Below are positions 1-11,419 of a stretch of 64,000 nucleotides of DNA, piece after piece. The stretch is from Plectrocnemia conspersa (taxonomy: Eukaryota > Arthropoda > Insecta > Trichoptera > Polycentropodidae): the NCBI GenBank assembly GCA_009617715.1, contig VTFK01000445.1, positions 62,001-126,000 of the forward strand, written 5' to 3'. The notes beneath the pieces were generated by a model, which was given only the letters and a program-made list of their open reading frames with translations, had not been told where the DNA came from and did not search any database. The first letter of the stretch is position 1. Each line of letters opens with the position of its first letter. The translations under genes were made by a program, and so were the position numbers.

Positions 1-1774
1 TCTATTATTAAAAAATTTAACGATTCTGTTATATTTAAAATAGTATTATATTAAAAGAATTATATTTAAAAATTCACTTTTAATAAAATAAATTTAGCAT
101 ATAATAGTTTTAGTTTAAGATGGATAAGTAATAAAGTCAGACGAGATAAAAAAAAATTTATCTCCTGAAAAATTTCTTTATTATATATACGTCTTTATTT
201 ATTAGTCACCATTCAATCTCTCTAGAAAACGCTTCTCATATTTCTCAGAATATCATTCAAGTGGAGTTCTATGTTAAGGGAATTCAATATATCGTGACAA
301 GTTATAAATCGAAAAAAAAAAATTTTATACTGCTTTAGCAACGAGAGAAATTTTTGACTAATAAGAATGGCCTTGACTTTTTTTCGTAAATTTAGCACAT
401 GAATCTTGCATGATTTTCACCCTATCTGTAATATTTAAAGCTTTACAGAAATAATAATATTTTATTTAAGTGCATAAAATATCATGGGTCATAATTTTTT
501 TTTTTTTGAGCAAGGTGCTTTATAAATAAACCCTCAAAAGAAGTCATTAGTCATAAACAAATGTACAATTTTGATCTAAAGTTATAACACTAAATTTTTA
601 ATAAAGTTTACATATATTTTATAACGTTATCAAATAACTGTTGATTTGATTGCTTATGAATATTTTTCCCTTGCGAGAATTCTCTTTCGGTCTTAATTAG
701 AATTCTCACAGTTTATTAAGTGAAGTTTATTTGCCAAAATATGTAATGATATAATTTTATTATATAAAACAATACGTTTGATTTGGCTAAATATCACAAA
801 GCATGAGCTAGAGCATTTTAGCAAAAAAACTAGAGGTTAGAAAGTATAATCCATTAGATAACTCAAGTAAAAAAAATTATATGATATGTTAAAAAGATTT
901 TAAGATGGTAACAATGTATGCTAAAAATAAAATAGTCACTGTCTTTTAATTACAAATATATTTTATATATATAGGGAATATTTTATCGAATTGAAATTTC
1001 TTATTTTAATTATGTATGTATGCTTTATATAAAGTACGAAGTGTGACATCACAAGCTATGGCGTTTTTTTCACTATCAAGTATTGAGAAGATTGCAGATT
1101 GGTAAATAATTGACAAAAGCCCATTTTCACAACTAATTTAATTATTATCGTAATGATAAAAAATCAGCAATTGTTTTAATATATTTTTATGTCCTCACTT
1201 CATTAATAAAAAATTAAAAGTACAGTTCAACAAACATGTGTTTATTTATAAACATAAAAAAAATAGCAGTAAATAAAATATTAATATTGCAGCTTTTCAA
1301 AGCATGAAAGATTTTGAGTATTGTAAACTACAAACTACAAATTGTCGATTTCTCAATAAAGCTACAAAAAATCTAGTAATCTAAATATTTAAAATTAGCT
1401 TCGAAACCCATGTTGTTTATAAACGAAAAATAAATTATAGTAATAAAATATGTAACTATGTAAATTGGGTAATAGTTTAGTTGATCCTGATAATAAAAAT
1501 AGTAATCTGCAGTTATGTAAAATTGTTTTTATTCATTAATAAACGTTAAAAAATACAAAATTACTGAAAAAATATTAATAAACATACCAGATGTTACAAA
1601 TCTCTCAAACTTAAATTAATTAAATTTTTAACATACATATATTCGAAAATATTTTGTATTACTAATTATGAATTTTTAATTTGCAATAATATTGTCTGTT
1701 TATTATTTGAACCACTTCTCTATTCAAAATTAAAAGGAATAACTTTTAACAGTAATCATAGTAAGGCTAATTCT
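1..1774. other. AT-rich DNA without recognisable features
   Basis: I see only AT-rich sequence with short A and T runs. All frames are closed by frequent stops, and there are no splice-bounded open stretches or strong repeats. Confidence 0.6.
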
Positions 1775-2190
1775 AAATGGGACACCGTGGAAAATCTATT
1801 AACGGATTAAGTCACAAGGTACGCGTCATAAACCAAGGGATTAAAATACACTCCGACTTGATACGAAATTATCCGTGCAATCAGGTTCATCCTCAAAACC
1901 ACCGTTTCTGACCTGCCTCAGCGGCTAATGCCAATATGTTTTATAAATATCATGTCATCCTCTCTGTGATTGTTTGCCCTACCGAAAAAAGGAGCGGATA
2001 ACAAAGTCTACTATTGATAAGTATACTCATCACTTCACCTCGGATAGTCTGAGCACTACCTCTCAAAGATTTTCTTTAATACTACTAGCATCTAAATTTG
2101 AACATGATATCTGAGACCAGCGAAAATCGCAGAAGCCGCCGCTTCTCTCTTCGCATCCATTAGTCCAGTTCAATGTCTGAAATCCAGAGC
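1775..2190 (-). mobile_element. Decayed DNA-transposon copy, family shared with 18.1 and 53.1 kb
   Basis: This GC-richer stretch, read on the minus strand, starts with a motif (GAGAGAAGCGGCGGCTTCTG) also found near 18.08 kb and 53.16 kb. Similarity to the 18.1-kb copy continues about 430 bp, down to a shared block with GTGACTTAA and a following CCACTT-type end. In one frame the shared start reads K-R-E-A-A-A-S-A-I-F-A-G-L, matching KREAAVFAIFAGL at 18.07 kb, so the repeat once coded for protein. A later block resembles the D-L-x-Y region after the helix-turn-helix of some insect Tc1/mariner-superfamily transposases. That family assignment is inference. The frame is broken by many stops. Confidence 0.55.
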
Positions 2191-2590
2191 GAACCTACTT
2201 CGTAACAAATAAAATAACAATAATCTTCGTCTTAATAAAATAAACCCATTGACTAAGAGGTCAGGAACATATGAAATTATAATCAATACCCGCGAATTTT
2301 AGGTTGCCTGTGCTTGGGTTAGTGTAACAGTCAATAAAAAAAATTGACACTGACAGTCACGCGAATATTTTCGGCAAAAACCGATGACGCGGTTTTCGAC
2401 GAAACGATTATAAACACGCAAAAAGCTATTTAGGTTTTTGTTTTATGTGTGTTAGATATTATTTTTGAAGTCATAAAGTAATAAAGCAATGGCTTTGAGC
2501 TCATATTATACGATTATTATGGTTTTTAAACATTTTATTACCAACATATTTCATAATATATGAGTTAACATGCAGTACATTATGTACTCT

Positions 2591-2612
2591 ATATACATAA
2601 TATACGAGTATA
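2591..2612 (+). repeat. Left arm of a perfect 22-bp inverted repeat
   Basis: The 22 bases here, containing the core ATACGAGTAT, recur exactly as the reverse complement at 3359-3380. The arms bound about 790 bp of AT-rich sequence. They could be the ends or sub-terminal repeats of a small non-autonomous element. No target-site duplication was identified. Confidence 0.6.
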
Positions 2613-3060
2613 CATATTCTGTTTTTAGTTTTAATAGTAAGTATAACAAAGTATAACTTAGTTAAAATAAATCATTTAAAATTAATTGTAGTAACTCTAA
2701 TTTACACATACTACATTATTTCATGTAATATTTTCTTAAGAAATTTATTAACAAATAATTAATTGAATAGAAAATAGAAAATAGAACAGTTTTAATCGTC
2801 CACTCTCTTAGTAACTTTAGTTCAGAATTTTTAATATGTAAATGTCATTTTAATAAGCCTGATTATTGTAATAAACATTTTAATTAGCATTTGTATTTTT
2901 AACAATAATATTTAAATGAAAATAAAATCTAAATATTGATGGTTAGGTTAGATTATATTTTAAATATGTACATAGGTGAATAACGTAATATGTAAAACTG
3001 TTCAATCTACCGTAAATAATAAAAAAAAGACCAAAGAATTGCTGTTATATACAAATCGTC

Positions 3061-3205
3061 TCATATTTATTTTGGCGATGGTTACACCTTTCAAACATAT
3101 GGCATACAAAATGACGTATTAATGATTAAAAGGTATCATAAATTGTTCGGGTTAGAGAGATATTCATATTTATTTTGGCAATGGTTATACCTTTGAAATA
3201 TATGG
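3061..3205 (+). repeat. Tandem duplication, 103-bp period
   Basis: A 42-base block at 3061-3102 (TCATATTTATTTTGGC, then ATGGTTA and ACCTTT) is repeated with few changes at 3164-3205. The sequence between the copies is not obviously repeated further. This looks like an old local duplication inside the segment bounded by the 22-bp inverted repeat (2591-2612 / 3359-3380). Confidence 0.75.
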
Positions 3206-3358
3206 TAAATATTCAAAATTACGTTTTAAAGAATAGTCAAATTTAATTTGATTATAATACATTTTGATACAATAAAACTATTTTACTTTTATGTATACTC
3301 AATATTAATAACACAAAGCTAAATGTCAATAAAGTTTTGTTAGCAATCTATCACTACA

Positions 3359-3380
3359 TATACTCGTATATTATGTATAT
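3359..3380 (-). repeat. Right arm of a perfect 22-bp inverted repeat
   Basis: This is the exact reverse complement of 2591-2612; see that entry for its possible meaning. Confidence 0.6.
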
Positions 3381-3628
3381 CAACTATACATACATAAAAT
3401 ATGCATAAGCTTAGCTTTTGTTACAACTTCTCACTTGTGTATTTTACACATTGACAAATATTAAACAACGTAAAGGTATATTATACAGTTGACTTTGAAT
3501 TAATTAATAAAATATATTTTTAATTATTACTTTAGCTATTTGTTCAAAATACAGAATTTTATTCCAAAACTAGATTTATTCCCAATTGGGTAGCATGACG
3601 GTTGATGTTATATTAATTAACTTATTAA

Positions 3629-3890
3629 AATATCTGTTATCGAGTTTCGGTCAAATGTCAAGCTATAATTCAACTTGAAATTGAAATATTGATATTTGTA
3701 CAACTATTTCCGTCAAACACCAGGATAAAATATATAATTAAGAGTTGGAAAACCTCTGTAGGCCACTGGTATCGACCTGTCATGTTAAGTTTGCACGAAG
3801 CGGGAGGTCCAGTTAACAGAATTAACTTGTCTACAACTCCAGTAGATAAGAGATGACTCTCAACACACTTGCCGACTACGGTCACTTATT
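3629..3890. other. Patch with opposed open frames, not recognised
   Basis: Both strands stay open across this slightly GC-richer patch. The plus strand is open from 3629 to a TGA at 3854-3856 (75 codons). Its better half includes S-W-K-T-S-V-G-H-W-Y-R-P-V-M and G-G-P-V-N-R-I-N-L. The minus strand is open from about 3890 down to 3670 (about 72 codons) and contains L-L-T-G-P-P-A-S-C-K-L-N-M-T-G. Neither has a convincing start and I recognise neither. An exon with uncertain borders, a transposon remnant or chance are all possible; overlapping open frames in a GC-richer patch are partly expected by chance. Confidence 0.2.
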
Positions 3891-5460
3891 GCTTTAATTC
3901 ACTTTTAATTCCCGTGAGACTTTTATAAAAGACTAAGATTTATAAAACTACTATTGAAAATATATTTTAATATATAATATTAATACCACTCTTTGTATTT
4001 GGTAACGTGTCTGGTTAAAAATGTCTCTATTCGATATCATTCTGGAAGTTTCAATATATTTGAAGTAATCCCCATAAGCCATTCTCAAACTTAAATTGGA
4101 TTTAAACACATATATGATTTTTTTCTGCGGTCAAAAATTTGACATGATGGTATATATTATTTTTTTTATTAAAAATATAATTATTTACCATATATGTATG
4201 TACATAAATTTATCTATCAACCAAAAAAGATAAGGGTTACTTATTCGCATCATAGCAAAATAAAATAAATATACCTTTATATTGTATAAAATAAGAAAAA
4301 AGTCAGAGCACACGGGGAATGCGGTGACTTAAAACGGCATATGAAATTATACGAAAACCTTAGGGATTCCAATGCGATTCAAAGTGACTAAAACGGTTTT
4401 AAATATGTAGTTTCTAACAAGTCACACACACTATTTACCGAGAGAGATATCCAAAGACGCCTTCATGTAAAATGAATGGACTCCAGGACTTGGCTAATTT
4501 GCATTTTCAGTATTTTCGGCCAAAAACAAACACCCCCCGGGTCGTAAAACAATTATAAATTTACGATTTCTTCCTTCGGGCGAACGAGCGTCTTTTCTCT
4601 CCCAGTGCGATTTTTAAATTCTTCATATAACGAGAAGCAGAAAAAAATAGACGCAGAGTAAAACATGTAAAAAATACCCTTATAAGTATTCTTGAGGGAT
4701 AAAATAAGGATAAGGAATGTGGTGGGTGTACATTGTAGTGGTATTTAGTAATTGTTATGAAGAAAAATAATGCTAATTTGGGTAGTATTGGTTATATAAA
4801 TCCATACAATACATATATTGTTAATTTTTAAAGACACTTAAAAATATATTTTAAATAGTAATGATACAAAGCTATTTATAAAATATTACTGGGCCATTTT
4901 ACCAGACATAAATCACAGCAACGTTGTGCTTGAAGTGTGATAAAGTATCCTTATCAATTTCTAATCCCTATAAATGCGAGGTTTTGAAAAGAGAAAATCC
5001 TGCTTAAATTTATTTTGAGCCTGATATGTTTTATGGTGATGACCTGATGACAATAATATCCTTATTGCAGAAATAAGTGAATAATTGAAAGACAGTAATT
5101 TTTAATTAAACCGTTTATGCGATACTATCCGTCTTTGTCCCACATAATTTAGTAGGTGCGCATGTAGACGAATGGTCAATTTATAATACGATTTTTTTTC
5201 TTAGCTTAGCACAATAATATTTATTATAATATCAAGTATTGCTCTAAACATAACCTTCTCACATCTAGATTAAAAATATATGTATGTACATGGCGACTGC
5301 ATTAAAAATAAATATAAAATATTTTTGTAAAACCTTATCTTTACTCTATGTTTACCGAAAAAGCCACACAGTCAAGACAAAATCGATGCAGTTAAAATTT
5401 AGATAGCGCATGAGAAAAATATTAGGAGACGAGAAATGAAATGTGAAAATGCGCTCTTAT
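3891..5460. other. AT-rich DNA without recognisable features
   Basis: There are only short homopolymer runs and a C-run followed by a GGGTCG patch near 4533. No open frame, splice-bounded exon or strong repeat could be supported. Confidence 0.6.
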
Positions 5461-5469
5461 CAATTGCAT

Positions 5470-5790
5470 TTATAAAGGGCCTCACTCTGTGGATACAGCC
5501 TAGAGACTGTCGTCTTAGTGGTTTTTAATAGGCGATGCCTTAAATAGGACCTGAATGGGAAAATTAAAAAGCTCAGTGTCGGGTCATCTGGGGTGGTATC
5601 ATCAATGGGAGTGGCCGGCCAAGGACGGAAGCTTGGTGAATGATGACCCAATGTAATATTGGCTTATTATAGGGTCTAACAAGCCAAGGACTAAAAAAAA
5701 TAGTTGTCCCCAGAGAAGAAAGTGCGCTGTCTTCTCTGTTCTCAACGACCCAAGATGAGAAGGCTGACAACTCAAAGCCAAAACAATTAA
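5470..5790 (-). repeat. Dispersed repeat copy (CGTCCTTGGCCGG family)
   Basis: On the minus strand this segment contains CAAGCTTCCGTCCTTGGCCG followed by a CCATTGATGATACCACC stretch. The same module (GCTTTCGTCCTTGGCCGG, then CCATT and a GACTCC / CAGATGGCC block) occurs on the plus strand at 13.6-13.8 kb and 20.6-20.7 kb. It is therefore a moderately repeated, GC-richer element, probably a transposon relic. No coding frame is conserved between the copies that I could follow. Confidence 0.6.
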
Positions 5791-5863
5791 CATATTACAC
5801 GTTTTTTTAAAAACTATATAACATATATTTTTTTTAATTTATAAAAATTCAGAAAAAAAAACC

Positions 5864-5945
5864 ACTCACCAAACCCTCCAGACCTTGCTCCCTTCAACTT
5901 TCACTTATTCAGACAATTCTATTTTATTTTTTAAATAATATATCC
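5864..5945 (+). mobile_element. Mariner-like transposase fragment, last catalytic Asp region
   Basis: One frame reads H-S-P-N-P-P-D-L-A-P-F-N-F-H-L-F, close to the signature around the third catalytic aspartate of mariner transposases (PPYSPDLAPSD-HLF). A stop follows about 20 bases later. Nothing upstream within 300 bp can be joined to it, so only a short C-terminal remnant survives, next to the dispersed repeat at 5470-5790. Confidence 0.7.
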
Positions 5946-8630
5946 AATATAACAAAGCTAGAACATAAGCTCTCAAATAAGAATTGATACAAATATAAAA
6001 TTAAAACCTATGACTCTTTAAAGTTATATATAATAATTCTGTATTCTCGTCTGTGATACATACATAGTATATCGCTGTTGATCTTATTTATATATTAAGA
6101 ATGTAATATATACGAAGATGAAAGCAAGACACTAACATGATTTTTAAAATCTATTCATGTACTATTATTATAAATGTGAAGAAATAGCTTCCAAAAACTC
6201 AACGTGTCTCACATTTTTCACACAGATTTTATTTTTCATCAACCACGAAATATTTCGATATAACCTAATGCATTTTTTAATGTTCTTTCAAAATCAAACA
6301 TGGTTACATCGCGTGTGTGACGTTCATTGTAGGATTCACCCCACATCGATCTATTTTCCACGCTAGTTTCCCTCGTACTTTGTATATATACATTTTATAT
6401 CATGCGCCTCTGTAAAATGGGAATTCTGTGTAAATACGCTACCACCGTATCGAAAGCTTTAAAATATTAAATCATGAATAATTCAAACCCTCGATGCATT
6501 ATTTACTTGGGTAAATTAAGTCGGGTGTTCAAAAACTCAAGCACTTGACAGTTCATAGTCTACAGTCGAATACTAACGAGCCTTAAAATTTTACAAATTT
6601 CTATAATTTACAAGAACCTGATATATACATGTATTATTAAATGAACATAATATTACAATAAATTTCCCAGATAATAATATATATCTAATATTTTTACAAT
6701 TTCATTTCAAATAAATAATTGTATACACCAAAAAATAGTTTGTTATAAAATTGCTTATATTTAATTAATAATAATGAAGTAAAATATATATGATACGACA
6801 ATATATGTCAATGATAAATCTCTCAATCCTATTATCAACCCATATTAAAACCATCTGTTTTCATAAAGAAATCCTTACAGCGCAATTATTGAATTCTGCG
6901 AAATTCCAGATTTGCCATGAAACGTGAGGCATGTATAACGCGGAAGATAAATACAAAATGCGACACGTGAAACGTTGAATTTACACGCATAGTTAAAATC
7001 CCCACGTAGTTTGTTTATTAAATTCGTTTCAGCAAATACGAACACAAATATAATAGCAAACATTCAGTATACGTAGCTAGAAGTAAATAAAGAAAATATT
7101 AATTACAATGTAAATGTTAAAGTGAGTTGATCAGATTTATTTGAGCGTAAAGAGAGTTGCTTTGGATACTTTTTTCTATATAAAATTTTTTTATAGCGTG
7201 GTTCAGAATTGCTCGGTCGGAAATCGGTAATCTCCTCAATACCTTTCGTTGCGGTTTAATTTTTTGTTCTATCGTTTTTTTTTTTAACGTATTATTGATC
7301 TGCAGATGCAGGCAGTCTTGTTTTTATACAACAATTTAGTATCTGCTGATTTACAAAATATTTTAATTAAAATATCAATAAGGTAAAACACAGTTAAAAG
7401 TAGAATATAATAGTCTTTAGAATAAGAATGTGTTTTTATCCATATGTTTGAGGTATGCTCTTCGGGCTATGAAGTAATTAACTTATAAATGTTTATATTA
7501 CATTAGTATTCTGCCTTTGAACAAAAGTATTGATATAGTGAATGTATTGCTAGATGTGTAAATCATAAATCAACAAATATGGCAAAGACAATTTTATACT
7601 TGAAAAATAACTTTAATTTAGTAGATCTGCAAACCTCAAATGATTTGAACAAAATAGGTTTTAAAAATTAAAATTTCAAAAACTAATAAACAACTAAAGA
7701 AGATTTACGCAAAATATGTTTCACTAAAATGTCCTACAAATAGTATAATTTTTATAAAATAAGTAATTCTTACATAGTAAAGATAAATATAAACAAAACT
7801 TGTATATTAATTTATAAGTAATAAAATAATTTCTATATGTATGGAGGTATTTTTAAACGTTAAATTAAAAAAATATATACTAATATCATAGAGAAAATTA
7901 TCATAATTTAAAATGATTATATAATACTAATTTAATAAAGAAAGATCTTCTGGACAAATTTAATAAATCTACATCATTAAAATAAATATCCAATAAACTG
8001 TGTAAACATTTTAAATAAATGAGTAGTACTTAAGTATAAGATAAAACTAAAAATCTAATATTAAATTACAGAAATTCTTTGCTAAACATATTATTTGAAT
8101 CAACTAATTTGTATTTTTTTAGAGCAGTTGTTTTCTTGAATGAATTTCGTTAAATATTCAGAAAGAAATTTAGTTTGCAAATAAATAATCTAAGATTATC
8201 TGAGATTAAATAAATGTTATTAAATAAACAAAATCAAATTCCCGTTGAAAAAATAAATTTGTTATTGTCTAAATAAATTATCTTGTTATATATGTGTTGA
8301 TTGTTTTTATTAAGTAAGAAGTTAGAAGCATTTATTATTTTATTATTAAAATTAAATCTTTACATCTGAAAAAAATGTACACAATCCCTATATTTAACAA
8401 AATATCGACCACTAATAACCACTACGTTGCAATTAACTTGTTCTAGGTACATTTAACGGTAAAACTTTTATCCTATGTTTGTGCAAAGTAACAGCGTTTT
8501 AGCGACCTGGCTAAAAAAATATAAGACTGTACCATTGCTGCATCAGGATAAAAAAAAACTAAAATAATATATATTTTGAACGAAAAAATAAACATAAAAT
8601 TTTCATAATTTGTTCTAGAGTTAAAGATTT
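5946..8630. other. AT-rich DNA without recognisable features
   Basis: Very AT-rich, with dense stops in all frames. Slightly GC-richer patches near 6300 and 6880-7060 have open frames of about 60 codons but no recognisable product or splice signals. Confidence 0.6.
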
Positions 8631-8633
8631 TGT

Positions 8634-9300
8634 CTAAATTATTAATATTTCTTGTATTTTTTTCACCGACATATATGAGTTTATGGATTGATTCAATTCT
8701 GTTAAATATAAATTATCCACATTTTCATTGACGTTAACTTCTGTATATCCATTCAACGATTCCATAATACTTTTGCACAGTGTTTTATTGTGCTTTTGCT
8801 CGAATATGAGAAAATATCGTTGGCTTTCGGATAAACTCATATTTGTAGAAAATACAAGAGTGAAATTGCAGTCTTCATTTCGTCGCTCTTCTATACGAAT
8901 TTAAATTTTTCCAGAAATTCAAGTGACTGTGCCGCATTATTATTTCATAAATTCTTACAAAATATTCCATCTGATATTCATATATTAAATTTATTTTCAC
9001 TCATTATTTTTAACGCCGATTCAATCGATTCTGTGATCATTAAAATTTATTCTAAGACCCGTGCGTTTTCTTCTTGAATTAAGTCTGTCTCAATTTCTAC
9101 CAGTGATTTATTTGTGGAATTTTTAATTTTTAAAAATCTTTTGATCATTGGAATTAGGGAATTCTATCGCGTTTCACAGAATGCTTTTAAACACAATGTT
9201 TCTCTCTCTTGGTCTTTAACATTCTTATGTAAATTTGATTTATATTTTGTTTCATCCAATACTTTTTTTTATAGCTGGATGAATCTCGCAAGCTGCAAAT
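8634..9300 (-). mobile_element. Possible decayed transposase coding region
   Basis: Read on the minus strand, this 670-bp stretch gives several open pieces broken by stops and frameshifts. The pieces carry polar, helix-like sequence (for example S-L-S-E-S-Q-R-Y-F-L-I-F near 8840 and S-L-V-E-I-E-T-D-L-I-Q-E-E-N near 9080). They lie in one orientation, just downstream of the minus-strand hAT C-terminal fragment at 9696-9818, which suggests a mobile-element remnant. No motif fixes the family, and the order relative to the hAT C-terminus is wrong for a single simple gene. Confidence 0.25.
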
Positions 9301-9695
9301 AAATCTGTTACAAAATTAATATTTCCAGTATCATGAAACACATTTTTGAAATACTATGATTAATATTTTACATATAAATACTCGAACTTTTTGACGAAAT
9401 GATTCGACAAAATTTTGATCCAGGATTTCGGTATTACAATTAGTAATGGGATCAGGACCAGAGGATAATTTTCATGTTATTTAAAACAAATAATTTAAAA
9501 ATACATAATACAAATATTTTTTTACATCGTGTACAATGTATGTACGTATAATTTTAGTCTTGAACTTAAAATAGAAAATAATATTAAAAAAAAAAAAGGG
9601 AAGGTCTTATATATTTATTTGAGAAGAAAAAAATGAACTTTTGACAATGTATGTACATAGGTATGTACATTCATAGACACAATTAATTGAAAACA

Positions 9696-9818
9696 TTATT
9701 TTGAATAAAACTCACGAATTAACATCAAAGCATCAAGTGTTTTATCATTTAGCCTTGATCTGATTTTGGTTCCTAAGCAGCCTGCTGCTGAAAAAAGCAC
9801 GTTCAGACTCACAGCCTC
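9696..9818 (-). pseudogene. hAT transposase C-terminal dimerisation domain, fragment
   Basis: This is a continuous 40-codon frame with its own stop. It reads L-F-S-A-A-G, then T-K-I-R-S-R-L-N, then T-L-D-A-L-M-L-I-R-E-F and ends F-Y-S-K-stop. This is the signature of the hAT dimerisation domain (FSAAG ... R.RL ... LDAL), which normally forms the last part of a 500-700-residue hAT transposase and ends shortly after this motif. Only this tail is intact; the upstream frame is closed. A GGGATCCC-rich tract lies about 130 bp upstream and probably belongs to the same element. The superfamily is clear; the lineage is not. Confidence 0.85.
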
Positions 9819-9944
9819 AAAGATTCACAGATGACATTGACAACTCGCGCAAGTTTGTACACGAAATATAACGATGTTGTCAATATTAATTCGATTGAGC
9901 TTGATAAATCAACCAATCCGAAAAATTCGGGATTATGTTTTATA

Positions 9945-10015
9945 ATCCCGGGACTCATCGGTTATTGAAAATCGTTCGGGATCCCGGGATCCCGGGATTC
10001 GGGATCCCGGGATTG
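9945..10015. repeat. Tandem CGGGATCC palindromic tract
   Basis: The tract is a run of overlapping GGGATCCCGGGATCCCGGG and GGGATTCGGGATCCCGGG units, all self-complementary. Such arrays would fold back on themselves. It sits beside the hAT tail at 9696-9818 on the side where the body of that element should lie, and may be internal or sub-terminal sequence of it. Confidence 0.7.
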
Positions 10016-10228
10016 GAATCCCTAGATTCGAGTAATCGAGTACTAGAAAACATGATAAAAACTGCGTATACTCGTGTTGAGATCCCTTGGTATTTCACAT
10101 TTATAAAGATACATCGGGGCTAACTGTGTGAAACACCTGCAAGTCCATTAGCGTACATTGACAAATTTTTTTATATTTAAATGAGCATGAAAAAGAAAAC
10201 TTTTTAACTATTTAGAGCGTCATAAATC

Positions 10229-10247
10229 TATATATATATATATATAT
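10229..10247. repeat. (TA)n microsatellite
   Basis: A short uninterrupted TA run of about nine units; nothing else is notable around it. Confidence 0.9.
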
Positions 10248-11152
10248 GTTTTATGCGGCTGATGCAGACCGTGCGTTCCAATAGGTGGATCAAATTAAAA
10301 GCACCACGATAGCTATTTGAGACTATCTTCAAGTGTTTTTATATCTAAAACAACAGGTCAGAAAGTTGCCAGATCTCATACTTGAATAAAATATTTAAAT
10401 AACAGGTTGTAACTTTATTTAAAACAGTAATAAAATAGGCTAATACAATTACACCCTTAGATCATTATAATTAATTGAAGCAGCAAAAAGTTTGGGCAAA
10501 AACTAATCCTACATTAGGCTGGCTATGTGTATAAAAACAAATACAGTGCGCTCAAATTAACTTTGGTTCAAGACTATCTTCCGACAATATCATAAAAAAC
10601 TTCAATCGATCTCTTCAAAGTTGACTCCCTAAATTTGCATAAACTTGTACAAGGTAGAGTTGTCGATCATTGACAGGCGGAGAAGATCGAGAAAGCCGCC
10701 GCATAGTTTGACCCAGTTTAGAGACCACTGAATCCTTTGGACTTTGAAGCAGATATGAGAACTACATGTATACTCAAACAATGTGCGTGAACGTGATTGA
10801 AATCGTTGCACAATGGCAACGATGAACAAAATACTATGTCTTATTAAAATAAAGACTAACATAGCCTATCAATAATATTTTAAATAAATATTGTACATGG
10901 CATTCATGCAGTGCGACACTTAAAAATCTTTCGCTCTAGTAGAGCTTTGAAGATGTTTGCCAAAATCTCGACTGGCCAAAATTTCGATCGGAAATCAACA
11001 AATTCGCAAATACAGCTCAATCTTATTAATCTCCCAGTCCCGGGTGAATGTGACCGATTTCCGGGGCAAGCGATTGTTTCGGTTTTCGTGTCTGGCACTG
11101 TGCCTGACCAGTCGCCGTAATCAAACTGGGAATAGTTCCTATTCGACTGCCG

Positions 11153-11160
11153 TGACGTCG
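11153..11160 (+). promoter_or_regulatory. CRE-like site, 7 of 8
   Basis: TGACGTCG differs by one base from the palindromic ATF/CREB site TGACGTCA and lies five bases before a perfect copy. It sits within the CpG-rich island. Confidence 0.45.
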
Positions 11161-11164
11161 CGTC

Positions 11165-11172
11165 TGACGTCA
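11165..11172 (+). promoter_or_regulatory. Perfect CRE palindrome TGACGTCA
   Basis: This is an exact ATF/CREB consensus palindrome in the CpG-rich island, with a near-perfect copy at 11153-11160 and another perfect copy at 11409-11416. Clustering makes function more likely than for one site. Confidence 0.5.
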
Positions 11173-11408
11173 CGGGCGCGTGTGTACGAGTGCGTGCCAA
11201 GCGGCGCGTTTGTACTACAGGTGCACGGCACCGTTTTCGACTTGCGCAATATACGCGTAAGTTAGTGTATTTTTACCTGCAGCTGGCGCCGCTTGTGCAT
11301 GCTGTGCTTTTGTGCGTTGCTATTTTCAGAGGGCTTTTGTCTGAGACGTAACGAATTGCCGTCACGGAAGTGGTTGCATCACACTTATTAAAATGAAACA
11401 CACTTGAG

Positions 11409-11416
11409 TGACGTCA
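11409..11416 (+). promoter_or_regulatory. Perfect CRE palindrome TGACGTCA
   Basis: A second exact ATF/CREB-type palindrome, just beyond the GC-rich part of the island. Confidence 0.4.
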
Positions 11417-11419
11417 AAT

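Larger units (their letters stand above)
10900..11340. promoter_or_regulatory. CpG-rich island, candidate promoter or first exon
   Basis: This island stands out sharply from its AT-rich surroundings. CpG is frequent and both strands stay open for about 100 codons (plus 10957-11265; minus 11200 down to 10904), with no recognisable protein in either. It holds two cAMP-response-element-like palindromes, and a strong splice-donor sequence GTAAGT starts at 11257 on the plus strand. A promoter with a non-coding or short coding first exon on the plus strand is the simplest reading. This is inference; a GC-rich transposon fragment is the alternative. Confidence 0.35.

Noticed and set aside
10904..11200. 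Minus-strand 98-codon frame in the CpG island as a gene
   Set aside because: It lacks an ATG, is open on both strands because of high GC, and has no recognisable domain; described as a regulatory island instead.
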